From: Ophioderma brevispina
Taxonomy: Eukaryota; Echinodermata; Ophiuroidea; Amphilepidida; Ophiodermatidae
Direction of reading: 5' to 3'
DNA: 64,000 nt
Assembly (NCBI GenBank): GCA_023653785.1
Contig: JAMKCH010056811.1
Location: 1-64,000 of the forward strand
Position 1 is the first letter of the stretch. The number at the start of each line of letters is the position of its first letter. The position numbers were made by a program, and so were the translations under genes. Positions 34,048-45,889 of the stretch are shown here, piece by piece. The notes below the pieces were generated by a model. It did not search any database. It saw only the letters and a program-made list of their open reading frames with translations, and was not told where the DNA came from.

Positions 34048-34129
34048 GATCAATCAATCATCAATCAATCGACGAATTGATCGATTGGAACAATCGATCG
34101 ATCGATCAATCAATCAATCAACAATCGTC
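34048..34129. repeat. (ATCA)n / (GATC)n simple repeat
   Basis: Runs of CAATCAATC and CGATCGATCGATC units, with ATTGATCGATTG symmetry in the middle. Confidence 0.85.
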
Positions 34130-34258
34130 ATCTATCATTCATCAAGCATAAAAACATTGGCACTTTAGCCAACATTGTGAGTATAAGGCCATCGAAAATC
34201 ATGAGTTATTCTGTCAATGGCCTGTGTACTTGGCTATTTGAACTTATGCATCGCTTAA

Positions 34259-34424
34259 AGGTGCTTGTTCCGATTTTGTGGATTGTGTTCCTACTTGATA
34301 TGAAGCCTGGCACTTGCACATACACCCCATCAAGGCCGTGGAAACAAATTGCGGTTTTGATGGTATACTCAATCATGCCTGTTTCAAAGCCTATTCAATA
34401 CGGTCGAATATTGATGGTTAACCA
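34259..34424 (+). mobile_element. AGGTGCTTG TTAA-MITE (copy 1, decayed right end)
   Basis: It follows TTAA at 34255-34258 and opens AGGTGCTTGTTCCGATTTTG. It matches 40945-41102 through ATATGA-AGC-TGGCACTTGCA, CACC-CATCAAGG and GTGGAAACAAA, ending GGTTAACCACTAAA where the other copy has TGTTAACCTTTAAA. A 60-80-codon frame over it is incidental. Confidence 0.65.
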
Positions 34425-34646
34425 CTAAAACAGTGTTTTTTTGTTTATATCGTGGAAAGGAAATGATTTGAGGGCTCAAATTTCAGGATGACAATGAGAA
34501 TAGCGGCCCCTTTCATCATATCAAAAGCAATAACTACTTCCAGGTAATCAGGGGGTCCCAAAGACGATCGGAACATGCACATTTAATTGTCCGTCAGTGG
34601 ATATGCATTGAACAAAGGCTGCTGTGTTTCACATGCCATTCCTTAA

Positions 34647-35013
34647 AGGCTGACTCAGAGATTTCCCAATGAGGGCGCACTCAATTTTCAAACAAATCAT
34701 GTTTTTTGCATATACATAACGCTTGTCCATATACTAATCACTGTGTGAAAAAAACTAAATCAAAGTCCTTCTTATAGAAAATCACAACTTTGTTAAATTG
34801 TTATAAAATTCCGGATCCGGAATTTTTGTTTTTGTTATACACGGTATCCTATGGCACTGTTATACTGTGCATAAATGTTTACTGCATGAAAACAAAAATC
34901 CGATTCATCTCTAACTTTGGAATTAAGCATTTTGGGTGACTATCTTCAGTTCTAAATGTTTATTTTTAATTACTAAACAAACAAATTATATTTCGAAATC
35001 TCTGAGTCAGCCT
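34647..35013. mobile_element. TTAA-flanked MITE with perfect 19-bp TIRs
   Basis: AGGCTGACTCAGAGATTTC at the left and GAAATCTCTGAGTCAGCCT at the right are exact reverse complements, bracketed by TTAA at 34643-34646 and 35014-35017. TTAA duplication is the signature of the piggyBac superfamily. The element is 367 bp and non-coding. Internal TTCCGGATCCGGAA is a 14-bp palindrome. Confidence 0.88.
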
Positions 35014-35686
35014 TTAAATATTGCTATCTTTAGTAGATAGCATAAAGTAAAGGTAATTAAAGCAGTGTTGGTATCAACGTTGAAAATAAATCTAAACTGA
35101 AACAATCAATTTATATTTTATGTACACAAGAGTGTGTATGTTGTTCCTAATTTACTATTTCGCTGTTTTAGTGGTTATGGACCCAGCGGTACACTACAGC
35201 TAGTACAAAAACATCGTGTGTGTGCATTACTTGACCTGACGAATAAATGGAGCTGCTACGTTTTGTCAGCTTCTGGCCTGTCGAACAGCGGACGATGATA
35301 TTGTAAACTCACACAAAAGCGGAACGGAATGACACCAATTTTGAAATTTTAAAAACTGTAATCGGTATTAACTAGATTATTATAATCATAATATTATTTG
35401 AAGTACTTGCAAACTGGTGTGCTGCACATGCAAAATACAATGTTGTAAGAAGAATCCTGTAAAAATGAATGGGCTGAAACATACCCAAGCACTTAAGTGC
35501 ACACTTTCCAATTAAGAACAACATTGATGGCAGGAATAGCAAAAAAACATAACAGTAAAATAGCAGTACCGGTATTATTTACAAAAAAAAAGTTAGAATT
35601 TAAATAAAATAGAAATACATTAATAAATACTGAGTTAATCAAATACAAAAATACTACATCTTGTGGTTGAAAGGCAGCACCTCACT

Positions 35687-36748
35687 ATGTGAAGTCAAAG
35701 GAAAAATTCTGTACACCCGTCACTGAAAGTTCCCAATTTGAGCCAAATGCACTGTTGACGGAAATCGCGTTCCACAGTCGAGGAAGTGAGACAAACATAG
35801 AATTATAGAAAAGAGGTAAGAGTACTTATAGGCCACTTCTGTGTAAAGCCTTGAATTATCAACGAGACTACAATTGAATTAAAGAGATGAAAGAACTGGG
35901 CCCTACATCATTAAGAATTTTGTACAAAAACCAACCTATGGAATTCTAAAAACATACTCAAGTCTCACTAAGCCAAAACATCACGAAGCCGTTCGGCATA
36001 AGAGAGGACTACTAGTATCAAAATTATGTGATTTCCGTTAGAATTGGATACATTGGTATCCGTCGCTGAATTTTCTCAAGTCGATATAAGTGATTTCGCT
36101 GGAAAGGGTGCCCCACCAAACACTAGCACAATACAGAAAACATGCGGCATGAAAGAGCGTTATACAGATGAGGAGGGCAGAAGACGAATTATTTTCTAGC
36201 GATACCTGATATGAAACAAGACAGTTGGAATCTTATCACATTACATACCATGTTGAGTGTTCAAAAAGAGATCCTTAGTGAAAGTAACACCAAGTAACTG
36301 TGAAGCTTTCGACATCAGTGAGTGTGGTATCATCAATAGAAAAGAATGGGAAATACTGCGAGACTTGGATCTTGTAAATGCCATTGTGAACACTTTGGCC
36401 ATAAAATTAAGGGCAGTTATTCAGAACGTCCATGGAAATATTATTAATATCCTCTTGGAGAATCTGGTGATCAGTTTCATTGTAAATAGGGCGAACTAAA
36501 GTGCGATCATCCGCCACCCAACTGACAAATAGGAGATGAAACAAACGGTATTATTGATATCACTACAAAAAGCAAGCAAGAACAGAAAGAACAGAATAGG
36601 ACCAAAGGACGAGCCTTGTGGTACCCCTGATGTAACAGAAGACCACTCAGAAGATGCACCTTTAAGACAACCCTTTGCTGCCGTCCAAGAGAAAAATTTC
36701 GAATCCACGGAAGTAGACAAGGATCACTGGGGATCGGTTAGATACTAA
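35687..36748 (-). pseudogene. Non-LTR retrotransposon reverse transcriptase fossil (CR1/Jockey-like)
   Basis: Reading the minus strand, WIRNFSLGRQQRVVL-like residues (about 36690-36740) precede SGVPQGSSFGPILFF (about 36590-36635), the B-domain loop of non-LTR reverse transcriptases. The catalytic FADD box appears as VADD after a frameshift (about 36505-36520), followed by residues typical of the post-catalytic region (QEDINNIS). Then come KASQLLGVTFTKDL (the usual YLGV motif) and a C-terminal FYNSMFVSLPRLWNAIS (about 35765-35815). The order and spacing match the second half of ORF2 in CR1/L2/Jockey-type elements. At least two frameshifts and several in-frame stops make it inactive. The endonuclease and the first half of the RT are absent. 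Clade assignment is by motif memory only. Confidence 0.85.
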
Positions 36749-37553
36749 ATGAAACAACTATAAGACAACCAGCTTCAAATGGAATTGGTGAAAAAAGTGA
36801 CGGTTTTATAGGTTTTTTTTTATGGGGAGCATATTAGCCCATGATCGTTATCTTTCAAAGTCTCATGATTTATCACAGGGACGGTTATAAATCCAAGATT
36901 TCAAAACAACATTTGGTATCCTAACTTTTGAACCTAAAAATACTTCATGTTACCAAGTCATTTACTCTTCTTTCAATAAAGTTCTTCCGTGTTTGAATGC
37001 AGTAGAGTTATCATTGCTCTTAATACACAATCGATTTACCAATGCATTTAGAAAAAGCCATGAGTTTTAACCAATAGAGAAGAGCATTGGCCCTGAAAGT
37101 AAATCTGTATAACCACTAAAGAAACTCTATAAATGATCCTGCCTTTAATATGCGAGTAAGTCACCCTTTAATAAGATCTTTTCACATCATTAATCTTTGG
37201 TATGCTATTACCAGATTGGACATGTCAAACCTTTTAGCCTTGTTCAAGGCAATCTAATTTTGTTGTTAGTGAATGGTTAACTTCTTGTATATCTCACAAG
37301 TCAGTGATTAATTGGTGTCAGGATTTATCAACTGAGTAAGATAATCCAGGCCCGCGTGTATCCATGATACGGAGCTCCTCCCTAACACAGCCTGCTTTTT
37401 AGGCTGGGGCAGATTGGGAAAAGTCGGGGGTTTACACCTACTATTATTCGAAAGGTGCAATGTACTGTTACAGTTACACGATACAACATGAGATTAACCT
37501 CTCAGTAAACAATCAAAAGACTAAAAATATTCTAAACAAAAAAAAAGTTTTAA

Positions 37554-37883
37554 AGGTGCATTGTGATTCCAGCCCCTTCACTTTTGTTTTTTATCATTCA
37601 CGAGATGTACCCCAGAAATGGTGATTGAAATTTCAGTTGATTTGACAGTGCATTTTGAGGTTCTGAGCAAAGGTCAATCACACTTTCCCATATGCCACGG
37701 GTTTGAATTTTGACATTATGGAAGAAAATACAATCTCACAAAATTTTTCTAAAAGTAGATCGATTTGCACATAAGATTAGGAACATGCAATACTTTTGGC
37801 CGACGGGTTTTTATTTTCAGTGATAGAAAAATCTCAATTTCTTTAAAGTCTTTGAGGGCGAGGCTAGGATCACGAAATGCCCT
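37554..37883. mobile_element. TTAA-flanked MITE, AGGGCATTTCGTGATCC-type ends
   Basis: The left end AGGTGCATTGTGATTCCAGC and the right end GCTAGGATCACGAAATGCCCT pair imperfectly over about 22 bases. TTAA lies at 37550-37553 and 37884-37887. It is 330 bp with no reading frame. Confidence 0.75.
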
Positions 37884-37887
37884 TTAA

Positions 37888-38900
37888 TATGGTACATTCC
37901 TTAAAAAATTGCATTTATCAAAATTGGATGGAAGATACTCTTTGGTTTTAGTTTAATCATTTTCACACACACTTTGGCAAGCTGTAAAAGGGATAGGAAC
38001 TCTAATGACATGAGAGTTTCTCCTCTCTCCCTGTGGAACTCTTTGGTAAGTCACAATAAATAAGGAAGGACAAGAGCTTGTTAATGAGAAAGCTCTGAAA
38101 ACCAAAAGATGTGCCGTATAAAGGAATTAAATAACAGCCCCAAAAATTGATCACACAAACAACACGCACATCAAGAACTTGAGCAGTCGGTCTCAAAGAA
38201 AGTCAACACCGCCTACAATGTCATTTAGCTCACAAGGCTATTACGTTTGATCACAATGCGGTAGCGAGATCACGACCGCGGATATTAAGTTTTTATTCGG
38301 TACAAGCAGCGATTCTTAAGTGATGTTCTCACGGGAGTGCCCAATTCCCGCGAGTTGATGCCTGTGAATGGTCTTTCGAGGCTGAATTATTCAAACAGGT
38401 AATGCCTGATCGCAATGCAAACAAGGTATTATTTTGCTTCTTGTTCTCGCTATAGTTTCATCAATTTTGCCTTGGTGTTTTAATGCTAGTTTGGTCAATC
38501 TTTTGTGTTGAGAAGATGGGAGGAGTTGACTGGCTTTACTGCTGGATATCTTTCGAAGAAATTAATTTTTCAATGAATTTCTATTTTTGTTCTCTGATTG
38601 CTGTAAAGGACAACCCTCAAGAATTCTCTACTTTCATCAAGTCAAAAAAATGTTAAAAAAATATGGCAAAGTTTACTATTTCTGAAATACAACCATGCTA
38701 CTTCAAATTGTAAGATCACAATTTTAATTAACGACATATGTGAAGGAGAGGAAGAATTTTCAGAACTGTGCAGGATCAGGATTTGATCCTACAATGTTCA
38801 ATTGACAGTTGAGAATTAAAGGAGGGCGACACTATCGACAACTCATCTCTTTCACCTCTTACAAAATGGTATCAGAAAAAAAATCGTATTTTTCTTATTA
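37888..38900. other. No gene seen
   Basis: The stretch 38220-38420 is richer in GC and CpG (GCGGTAGCGAGATCACGACC, GGGAGTGCCCAATTCCCGCG) than its flanks but has no extended frame or repeat partner in the window. Confidence 0.4.
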
Positions 38901-39034
38901 ACCCAGGGCCGTTTCTAGAGGGGGTATGATACCCCCATTTACAGATTCTGTTGGCAATATGTTGACTTGTCAGTGAAATTGGTATTAATGTAAATTAGAT
39001 GAAGGTTGAATATTGTAATGAAATAAAATAGTAT

Positions 39035-39180
39035 TGCCGGCAAAACTGTCCATTTGCGGACACAATTTCAACAATTTTCTGGCTTGCTGTGCTCGCCGGG
39101 CATACCCGTATTTGCCCGGCAAGCGCAGTGAGCCATAATTTTTTTGAAATTGTGTCAGCAAATGGACAGTTTTGTCGGCA
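39035..39180. mobile_element. 146-bp foldback element
   Basis: TGCCGGCAAAACTGTCCATT at 39035 pairs with AATGGACAGTTTTGTCGGCA ending at 39180. Pairing continues almost to the centre through ACACAATTTCAA/TTGAAATTGTGT and GCCGGGCA/TGCCCGGC. A C-run follows at once (39183-39196). The hairpin is embedded in a wider repeat beginning CAGGGCCGTTTCTAGAGGGG (38906). Confidence 0.88.
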
Positions 39181-39371
39181 AACCCCCCCCCCCCCATTGA
39201 AAATGGTCTGGGAATGCCCCTGAGGGCCAGGAAGTGTTTCCTGTTGATGTTAAGAGCTAAAATGTCCCCAAAATGTGGTCAACTGCACAAGCTCACACAC
39301 AGGCCAATTTGGTGTAGATTTTGGCTTCTACTATTCAAATAGTTGGCCAGATTTAATTAGACTGAGAAATG

Positions 39372-39597
39372 TTTCTTGGTACAAAAATTGTGAAATTTCT
39401 AATTTCGTATAGGAGCAAATACGAAATTCAGCCTATGTTTTATATTGAAATATAAGCAAATCAAAATCGCCTTTTTGCTCTATTTTAAGACATTTCTGTA
39501 GCCAAATATTAGGTAAGAAATCTACTGTGTGTCTAATCTATATGAAATTACTATTATGACACAATATTTGGGTGCCTCAAAATCTCTCGTTGCACCT
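39372..39597 (+). mobile_element. AGGTGCAA element, right part (truncated)
   Basis: This is inverted relative to 40577-40921. It shares GGTACAAAAATTGTGAAATT, GGAGCAAATACGAAATTCAG, GCCAAATATTAGGTAAGAAA and the terminus AAATCTCTCGTTGCACCT at 39580-39597, which abuts TTAA at 39598-39601. The left end is missing. Confidence 0.75.
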
Positions 39598-39601
39598 TTA
39601 A

Positions 39602-40108
39602 AGGGATAAGCAGCAATAATGCAAGAATCAAAAAATGTGGAAATGCATTTTTTAGCTCATAAATCAAAAGGTCAGAATATACAATTCCATATAACTTCAC
39701 TAAATAGTGTAAAAATTAAGTATTTGAGGAAATTTGTCATACTGTCTCCCGCAAATAGATATACAGCAATGGCGTCTCAAAATCTACACTAAACAGCTGA
39801 TTTTAGTTTACACCAGTACAGAATAAACAAGGATCAATAATTTTTGTGTTTGAGGTCAAACTGTACAGGCCATGGTGAACAATATAATGCTTATAAATCT
39901 GTGATATTCAAAGGGAAAGGCTTGTTTGATCTCAAGTCGGAATTTTGATACGCACGTATAGAAATGACAGAATTGGATAAAAGTACTGCCTTGTCTTTGA
40001 TACAGTTGCAGGTTATGTTAGCATATCCATGCCAGTAACAAAAATACCAAAATACAAATTTTGATGATTTTTTTTATGTATCGGATCAGCAAATCGCTGG
40101 TTATCCCT
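39602..40108 (+). mobile_element. TTAA-flanked MITE, AGGGATAAGCAGC ends
   Basis: AGGGATAAGCAGC at the left and GCTGGTTATCCCT at the right are inverted repeats, bracketed by TTAA at 39598-39601 and 40109-40112. It is 507 bp and non-coding, with a truncated sister at 32371-32866. Its left TTAA is the same tetranucleotide that ends the AGGTGCAA fragment, so two insertions abut. Confidence 0.82.
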
Positions 40109-40576
40109 TTAACTCACTATTTGTAATCAGACGTTATGGGTGATATGCTTCCTTGTGAAGCAAAAAAATTATATATCAAAATCGGACCACGATCGAGTAG
40201 GGAACACATTTCTTAGAACAAATTCAAGGTGCAAACATCTTTCTGGGTATATGGGCTCCAACAGTCACTGATGTATGAAACAGAGTTTTTTGTCAATAAA
40301 ATTTATTAAATTTGGAGGAATTGCAAAACAAATTTGAATAAATCAAGTACATATTTATTTCCTTGACCTCAATTTCTTGAGCAAGCAAATAAACATGATG
40401 GATTATTTATTTTTCAGGCACTCAGTACAGACAATAACATAAAATAAATTTGTCTTTTGAGATGTAATCATGTCAGCTTGATGTGAAACTACACGTAACT
40501 GGACAACAGTCACGTTTGGATGCCAATATGCCAATTTGCAAAGTGAAATAAAATGCACCCAATGTGGAAGAATTAA

Positions 40577-40921
40577 AAGTGTAACAAGAGATTTCAATCA
40601 TCCATATTTTCTATGATATGTAGTAATTTCATATATTAGACACTCGATAGATTCCTTACCTTTTATTTGGCTATAAAAATAACTTAAAATTAAAACAAAA
40701 TGAGAGTTGTATGCTTATATTTCAATAGAAAACATAGGCTGAATTTCGTATTTGCTCCTATAGGAAATTAGAAATTTCACAATTTTTGTACCAAAGAAAC
40801 AGTTCTCAGCTTAATCCTTTCAGATGGGGATATTTTTGATAGAGAGCTTTACACCAGTGCAAAAATCAGAATTTTCACATTTTTAAGGGATACCTGTTAT
40901 TTGAAATCTCTCATTGCACCT
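40577..40921 (-). mobile_element. TTAA-flanked MITE, AGGTGCAA family, full length
   Basis: The left end AAGTGTAACAAGAGATTTCA and the right end TGAAATCTCTCATTGCACCT are imperfect inverted repeats, bracketed by TTAA at 40573-40576 and 40922-40925. It is 345 bp. Partial relatives lie at 29485, 39372 and, more weakly, 50860 and 52760. Confidence 0.8.
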
Positions 40922-40944
40922 TTAAGTGTATTTCATATCCTTAA

Positions 40945-41102
40945 AGGTGCTTGTTTCGATTTATGTGTATCATGTTCTCTATCTGATATGAGAGCATAGC
41001 ACTTGCATACACTTACATCAGGGTACGTGGAAAACAAACTTGTCGTTTTTATAGGACAAGTGATAGTGCACATTGCAAGGCCCTATCACTGATTGTTAAC
41101 CT
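40945..41102 (+). mobile_element. TTAA-flanked MITE, AGGTGCTTG family (copy 2)
   Basis: It starts AGGTGCTTGTTTCGATTTAT after TTAA (40941-40944) and ends TGATTGTTAACCT before TTAA (41103-41106). It is 158 bp. Only 19 bases separate it from the neighbouring element at 40577-40921. Confidence 0.75.
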
Positions 41103-41106
41103 TTAA

Positions 41107-42089
41107 AACCAAAGCATTTTTAATATGGCCTTTCCTTGATATCAAATTGATATACTCTTATTCCGGGTAAATTGGGGTGGGGTGGGGGGGGGGTAAATGC
41201 AACTGAATACCTTTACCTTTAAAACAGAAGATGGCCAATGCTCATTCAAAGGAACAACCTCAATTGATCAAAATAGATATACAGTCTGGCAACCTGCAAA
41301 GCTTACTTTCGAGTGCTTTTATGAGGTCCAACCATAGGTGTCCTTATAGCTCATACAAACCATTATCAGGCAAAATTAAAAACGCCCTTACAATGGGGTT
41401 GAGTCTCCAACCGTCCAGGCATTTTTGGATGAGGAGATAACATTGCTTGATAACATATTACACAATTCAATTTGATTTTTTTTTTTTGTAAGATTTTTTG
41501 TGTTATCCAACCTGAGACTCAAAATTTAGACTTTCTTCCTTGTCAAATTGATACATTTTGATAATGTAAAAATGTATGTTTACTTAAATACAACATTTTA
41601 ACATATCCAGGAATATGATGGGTATAAAGTAGCTGATTCAATTAATTGTACATGAGGAAAAAAACTGTAGTATAGCAGGTTTTTTTTTTTTCCTTTCCTG
41701 TAGGATATTTCGTCCCAGAAAACATATCCAATTTGAAAATCCGGTATAAGACCTATTTCGCATCCCCAACTTTAAATTTGATTTTATCATGCACCACAGC
41801 AGCAACATTTTCCACAAACGTGGCCCTGATAACCCTGTGCAAATATTAGAGCCATATAGTTGGAATCATTTACAGGTCAACTGTCAATGGATCTGTAATC
41901 ACATCTTTGCACATACTCATTTTGATGCATGATTTTATTCATGTCATCTCTCTCAATCGCAGTTCGCAAGAGTTTCACAGCATCTTGTATACAGTGGTTT
42001 TTGAAATCGCACTCTTGGTGTCTTATTGTGGGAATCTGTAATTGGTATATCAAAATATTTTACTAGTATGGGGGGCATCTAGCACTAGT
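41107..42089. other. No gene seen
   Basis: A GGGGTGGGGTGGGGGGGGGG run at 41172-41192, a T run at 41469-41487 and a T run at 41678-41691. The 69-codon frame at 41231-41440 is unrecognised. Confidence 0.4.
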
Positions 42090-42190
42090 TTGATGGTTAC
42101 ATTTGGAAAGTTACTATCATGTAATGAGCAAAATCAGAGCTACGTGAGAATGGTGGTATGGTTTACACAGAGACATAGAATTCTATATAC
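42090..42190 (+). repeat. Uninterrupted copy of the host repeat split at 31.2-31.7 kb
   Basis: GGTTACATTTGGAAAGTTAC, TATCATGTAATGAGCAAAAT, CAGAGCTACGTGAGAATGGT and GGTATGGTTTACACAGAGAC correspond to the two flanks of copy B at 31 kb without the 490-bp insertion. Confidence 0.65.
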
Positions 42191-42243
42191 CAGATCGCAA
42201 ACTGAATCAGCAGACATATAGGGGGTACGTCAGCATGGACAGC

Positions 42244-42402
42244 GGCCAATGTTGGGCCGACATTGGGAAAAGGTGCTTTATGATTGGTGGGGGAAATGGT
42301 CGTTTTATGGTCGGCAGGCCAATGTTGGGCCGACATTGGAAAAATGGTGATTTATGATTGGTGGGGGAAAGGTCGTTTATGGTCGGCAGGCCAATGTCGG
42401 GT
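42244..42402. repeat. Minisatellite, 73 bp x 2.2
   Basis: Units start at 42244, 42317 and 42389 with GGCCAATGTTGGGCCGACAT and end GTTTATGGTCGGCA. Each contains a nested inverted repeat, CCAATGT-TGGGCCG-ACATTGG. The 189-codon minus-strand frame (42207-42776) arises partly from this repetition (repeated PNIGLPTI) and is not supported as a gene. Confidence 0.85.
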
Positions 42403-42929
42403 TTGGGTGATGTGTCCATCGACCATAATAACAATGATATTACCAGATTCAAGGCGGAACCTTCATAACTACTGCTCTTATGTACCAATTGTGGAATTAT
42501 AGTAGAAGGACAGCTGTGTTGTAGATCCTGCTGACCAAACTCTGGAGGACAAAGATTGAAGGTGTGATGGGTTCCCTGTCGATTTGTTGAAGGTTTTTGA
42601 CTTGGGCTTCTCGCTTCAATGTTCCGGCAGTTTGGGGGGAAGTGGGAAATCAAAGTTAACACGGGGGTTAAAAAATGAGCGAACTGTCGCAATAGAATTA
42701 ATATGCATGTCAAATTATCGCCTATCATACGGAATTCGAAAAATGTATAGTTTGTTATAGAATCACCTTTCCCCAAATGAGGACACTATGGCCAAAAAGG
42801 TCCCAAAGGTCATTGACACTTCAGTCAAGGTCAAATTGCTAATTTTTAAACGATTTTAAAGATGTGTTTCTACTTATATGTTTCGTGTAGTGGCAAATTC
42901 AATTTTGCAATTTTATTAGTTCAAATGTT

Positions 42930-43262
42930 AGTCTTGACCTTTAAATGCAAAATGGGGCTATTTCAGGTTACAATTTTTGCAAAGTTTGGGCCAAATTTCA
43001 CGCCAAATTGCATTTCATCGCAAAATTTTGAATTTGTAGCAATTGGACATTGGCTTCAGAGTTGAGGAAATTTGATTAATTTCCAAAACAATTTTTGCAA
43101 TGTTGTTTTCGATGAGAAAATGTGACTAATTTTCCAACAATTTTGAGAAAATTTTGAAAAAACGACCCACTGCTATACCAAATGGACATAAAAAAGGGGT
43201 CAGAAACAGAAGGATGAAAATGGGACCGATGTCTGTGGTCTGTCCCCGTATGGTCATTGGTT
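42930..43262. repeat. Dispersed repeat, AACGACCCATTGCTAT family (copy 2)
   Basis: It matches 19930-20245 in block order: AATTTTGAGAAAATTTT, AAAAAACGACCCACTGCTAT, AAAAAAGGGGTCAGA, TGGGACCGATGTCTGTGG and CCCCGTATGGTCATTGG. A C-run of about 14 follows at 43269. Confidence 0.6.
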
Positions 43263-43699
43263 GAGAACCCCCCCCCCCCCCGAGAATGACCCTTGCATAA
43301 AATGTTCACATGTATGCAATGATTGCTATCTAAAAATAGGAAGGACACACACAAAGGTGCTGTGAACATGATCGATTGGCATTGCTGCTGTGTTAAACAC
43401 TGCAGCCCCATAATTGAGTATGCATTGAATGGCCCCATTGTGTTTCCAGCCATTTTGTAAGTCTAGATCCCAACTGGAACAGTTCTTATTGCATTCTTCA
43501 AATGCATGACGGGGGAGTTCACAAAAGGTAGAGAGATTTTCACTTTATCCTTTATCAATTTCCAGTATTAATTTTCTTTTTTAGTATTTCCTCATGCCTA
43601 GTGTATAATTGATAGCAAAGTCACAGCAGTCTTGGTGCATGAACTGGAAACACTGTAACAACTTAATTTGTTGGTGTGATGGCAAAGAAATGTTCAAAA

Positions 43700-44240
43700 A
43701 TGGGAATTAATCTCATTTTTAGGGCAATTATGTGCAAAAATGACATGATCCGTTAGTTTTAGAACAAAAAATAACCACAGATGTGCATCAAACAACCTTA
43801 AATTTTGCCGTATTTGCAAGAAACCACATTTTAGGTCTAATAAATATACGCAACTGAAAAAAAAAAAATAATATAATTTTAGGACAAATAAAAATCATAA
43901 AGGATAAAAATAACAGTACGGATAAAACCTTTATTTAGGGGCACAAATTGAGGCAAATCTACAAAATTAAAAATAATCTCCATAAGCAACGATCCAAAAT
44001 GGGATAGAATCGCCAATTTTAAAGCAATATCCACAAATGAACAAGATCCTTTGGTTCAGTAGTGCAATAAACATCCTAAGAAAAGAAGCATTTGTATAGC
44101 AAGAAATATCCATAAATGAAAATAATCTCTATTTTTAGGCAATAACTATGGGACATACTGACAAGAAGTTCTATTTTTTAGGCAAAAATATCACACAAAT
44201 GGTAGTTCACAAGTATGTAAATTTAGGAATATAAAAACTT
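43700..44240. repeat. Very diverged tandem-like region, TTTTTAGG motif
   Basis: TTTTTAGGGCAATTATG, TTTTAGGACAAATAAA, TTTTAAAGCAATATCC, TTTTTAGGCAATAACT and TTTTTAGGCAAAAATA recur at irregular spacings, interspersed with ATCCACAAATGAA-like strings. This suggests a decayed array, though chance in AT-rich DNA is possible. Confidence 0.35.
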
Positions 44241-45885
44241 TCAATATTAATCTTTCACAGAAGAAAATTGCATCACTAAAATTTTCAGGAAAAAAATTAA
44301 AAATATTAAAAATGTTAAAATCAAAGGCTTGTAATAAAGTCTCAAGGGAAATGTGAAACATTTTCAGCCCAACTGTGAATACTTATCAACTGCCCAATCG
44401 TTGAGACAAGTTTTATCCAAGTTGGGTGTAATTATTGACCAAAGGGTAAACATTACTTAACTTGCATAACATGTGATATATGATAGCTTGGTTAAAGTCC
44501 AATATGGCAATGGTTATTGTTGTGATGACACTTTTCCCTTGTGGAATTACCTCTGGTAGGTACAAAATCCTGAACTATCAACATACCGGAACAAACGAAT
44601 TTTGATTCATAATTCCAGGTATTTTCCAGGTTTTTGTTAATTCCAAGGTGAATTATAGTCAATCACTTGATTGTCTTAAAGGTGACAATTAGGAAAACAT
44701 GCAATATTGACATTCGTTAAATTAAAGTGAAAGAATTTTTTTTTGCCCAATTTTTCACTTTCCCACTTTTGAAAGTAGGGTCTCTATTTCATGTTTGAAA
44801 GTTGGAAACCCTGACACTATGACATTGTCAATTGCCCAAATAATTTATCAAAAAGAATATTGAGCAACTAGACCTTGGTCCAACAATAGTAGATAACAAT
44901 GACGTTACAGACCATTCTTGAATAGGTCAGAGGTCCAAAGTCATTATTAAATGAAGTCAAATTTTTTGATCATGACAATTTTCGCAATTAATTACATTAA
45001 ATTCGTGGGGATGTGCAAATTTTTTGGTGACATGAATAAAAATGTTGGTGTTTAGGAAGTTGAATATTAAAATATTTTCCATTCTCAGGGAATCTCCAAA
45101 TATTTCTCTCTCTGTTATACTAGGCAGTCCCGAAGAAAGAACAAGTAATACACTTTACAAGTAATGTACATACATCATAATTTCCCACATACAAATGCCA
45201 GTTTTTTAAAGAAATAGATTAGGTTTAACATTCACCCCAGACAGTTTTATTTTTAAAGTTAATTCTGGAAGCGCAAACCTTCCACATAGATTTTAAGGCT
45301 TTATCAACAAACTGTAATGTGCAGATTTTTGTCTTATCTTTTTGAATAAAAGATAAGACTATGACCTCATCAGTGACATTATTTTTTTTCAAAAATTAAA
45401 TTCATTGAACAGAATTGAAACATTTGACACATAGAATTTGTTTAAATGTTGTTTTGGGCGTTAGGTCTGAAATTTTGATCCTTTCTTCGTCCTCATCAGC
45501 TGTTTGGGGCCAGCATGGCTCAGCACTTGACTTTTTATTAAACTTCAACCACATCAGAAAATATAGTTGAAGATTTGAACCTTTAAAAAATGAAAAAAGA
45601 AAGCCAAATCTTTGGAGATACGAATATTGATGGCGACCACTTGTTTGCCTAACATGATTACAACTACCAAGATGGCCGAAGAATATTATGGTGAACTTTC
45701 AATAGTATACGTAACCTTGAACTGATTGGCTAACTTAGCAAATGATATTCTGGCTTGGATAAAGAGGGAAGACTTTAAGAGCACCCTGTAGAAACCTTGT
45801 CTTATACAAGACCCACAAACCTGACATTGCATCTATAGTGAGCATGTTTAGTGAAACAGCATGTCATGCATACAAAACCCGGCTC
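44241..45885. other. AT-rich stretch, no gene seen
   Basis: No open frame above 60 codons is worth noting and no repeat partner was identified. AAAGATAAGA strings and their inverse at 45330-45362 (GTCTTATCTTTTTGAATAAA / AGATAAGAC) form a small hairpin. Confidence 0.4.
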
Positions 45886-45889
45886 GAAA

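Noticed and set aside
36257..36748. Plus-strand frames of 70-80 codons
   Set aside because: They are antisense shadows of the minus-strand reverse-transcriptase fossil.
42207..42776. 189-codon minus-strand frame
   Set aside because: The repeated PNIGLPTI motif comes from the 73-bp minisatellite. The rest is unrecognised.
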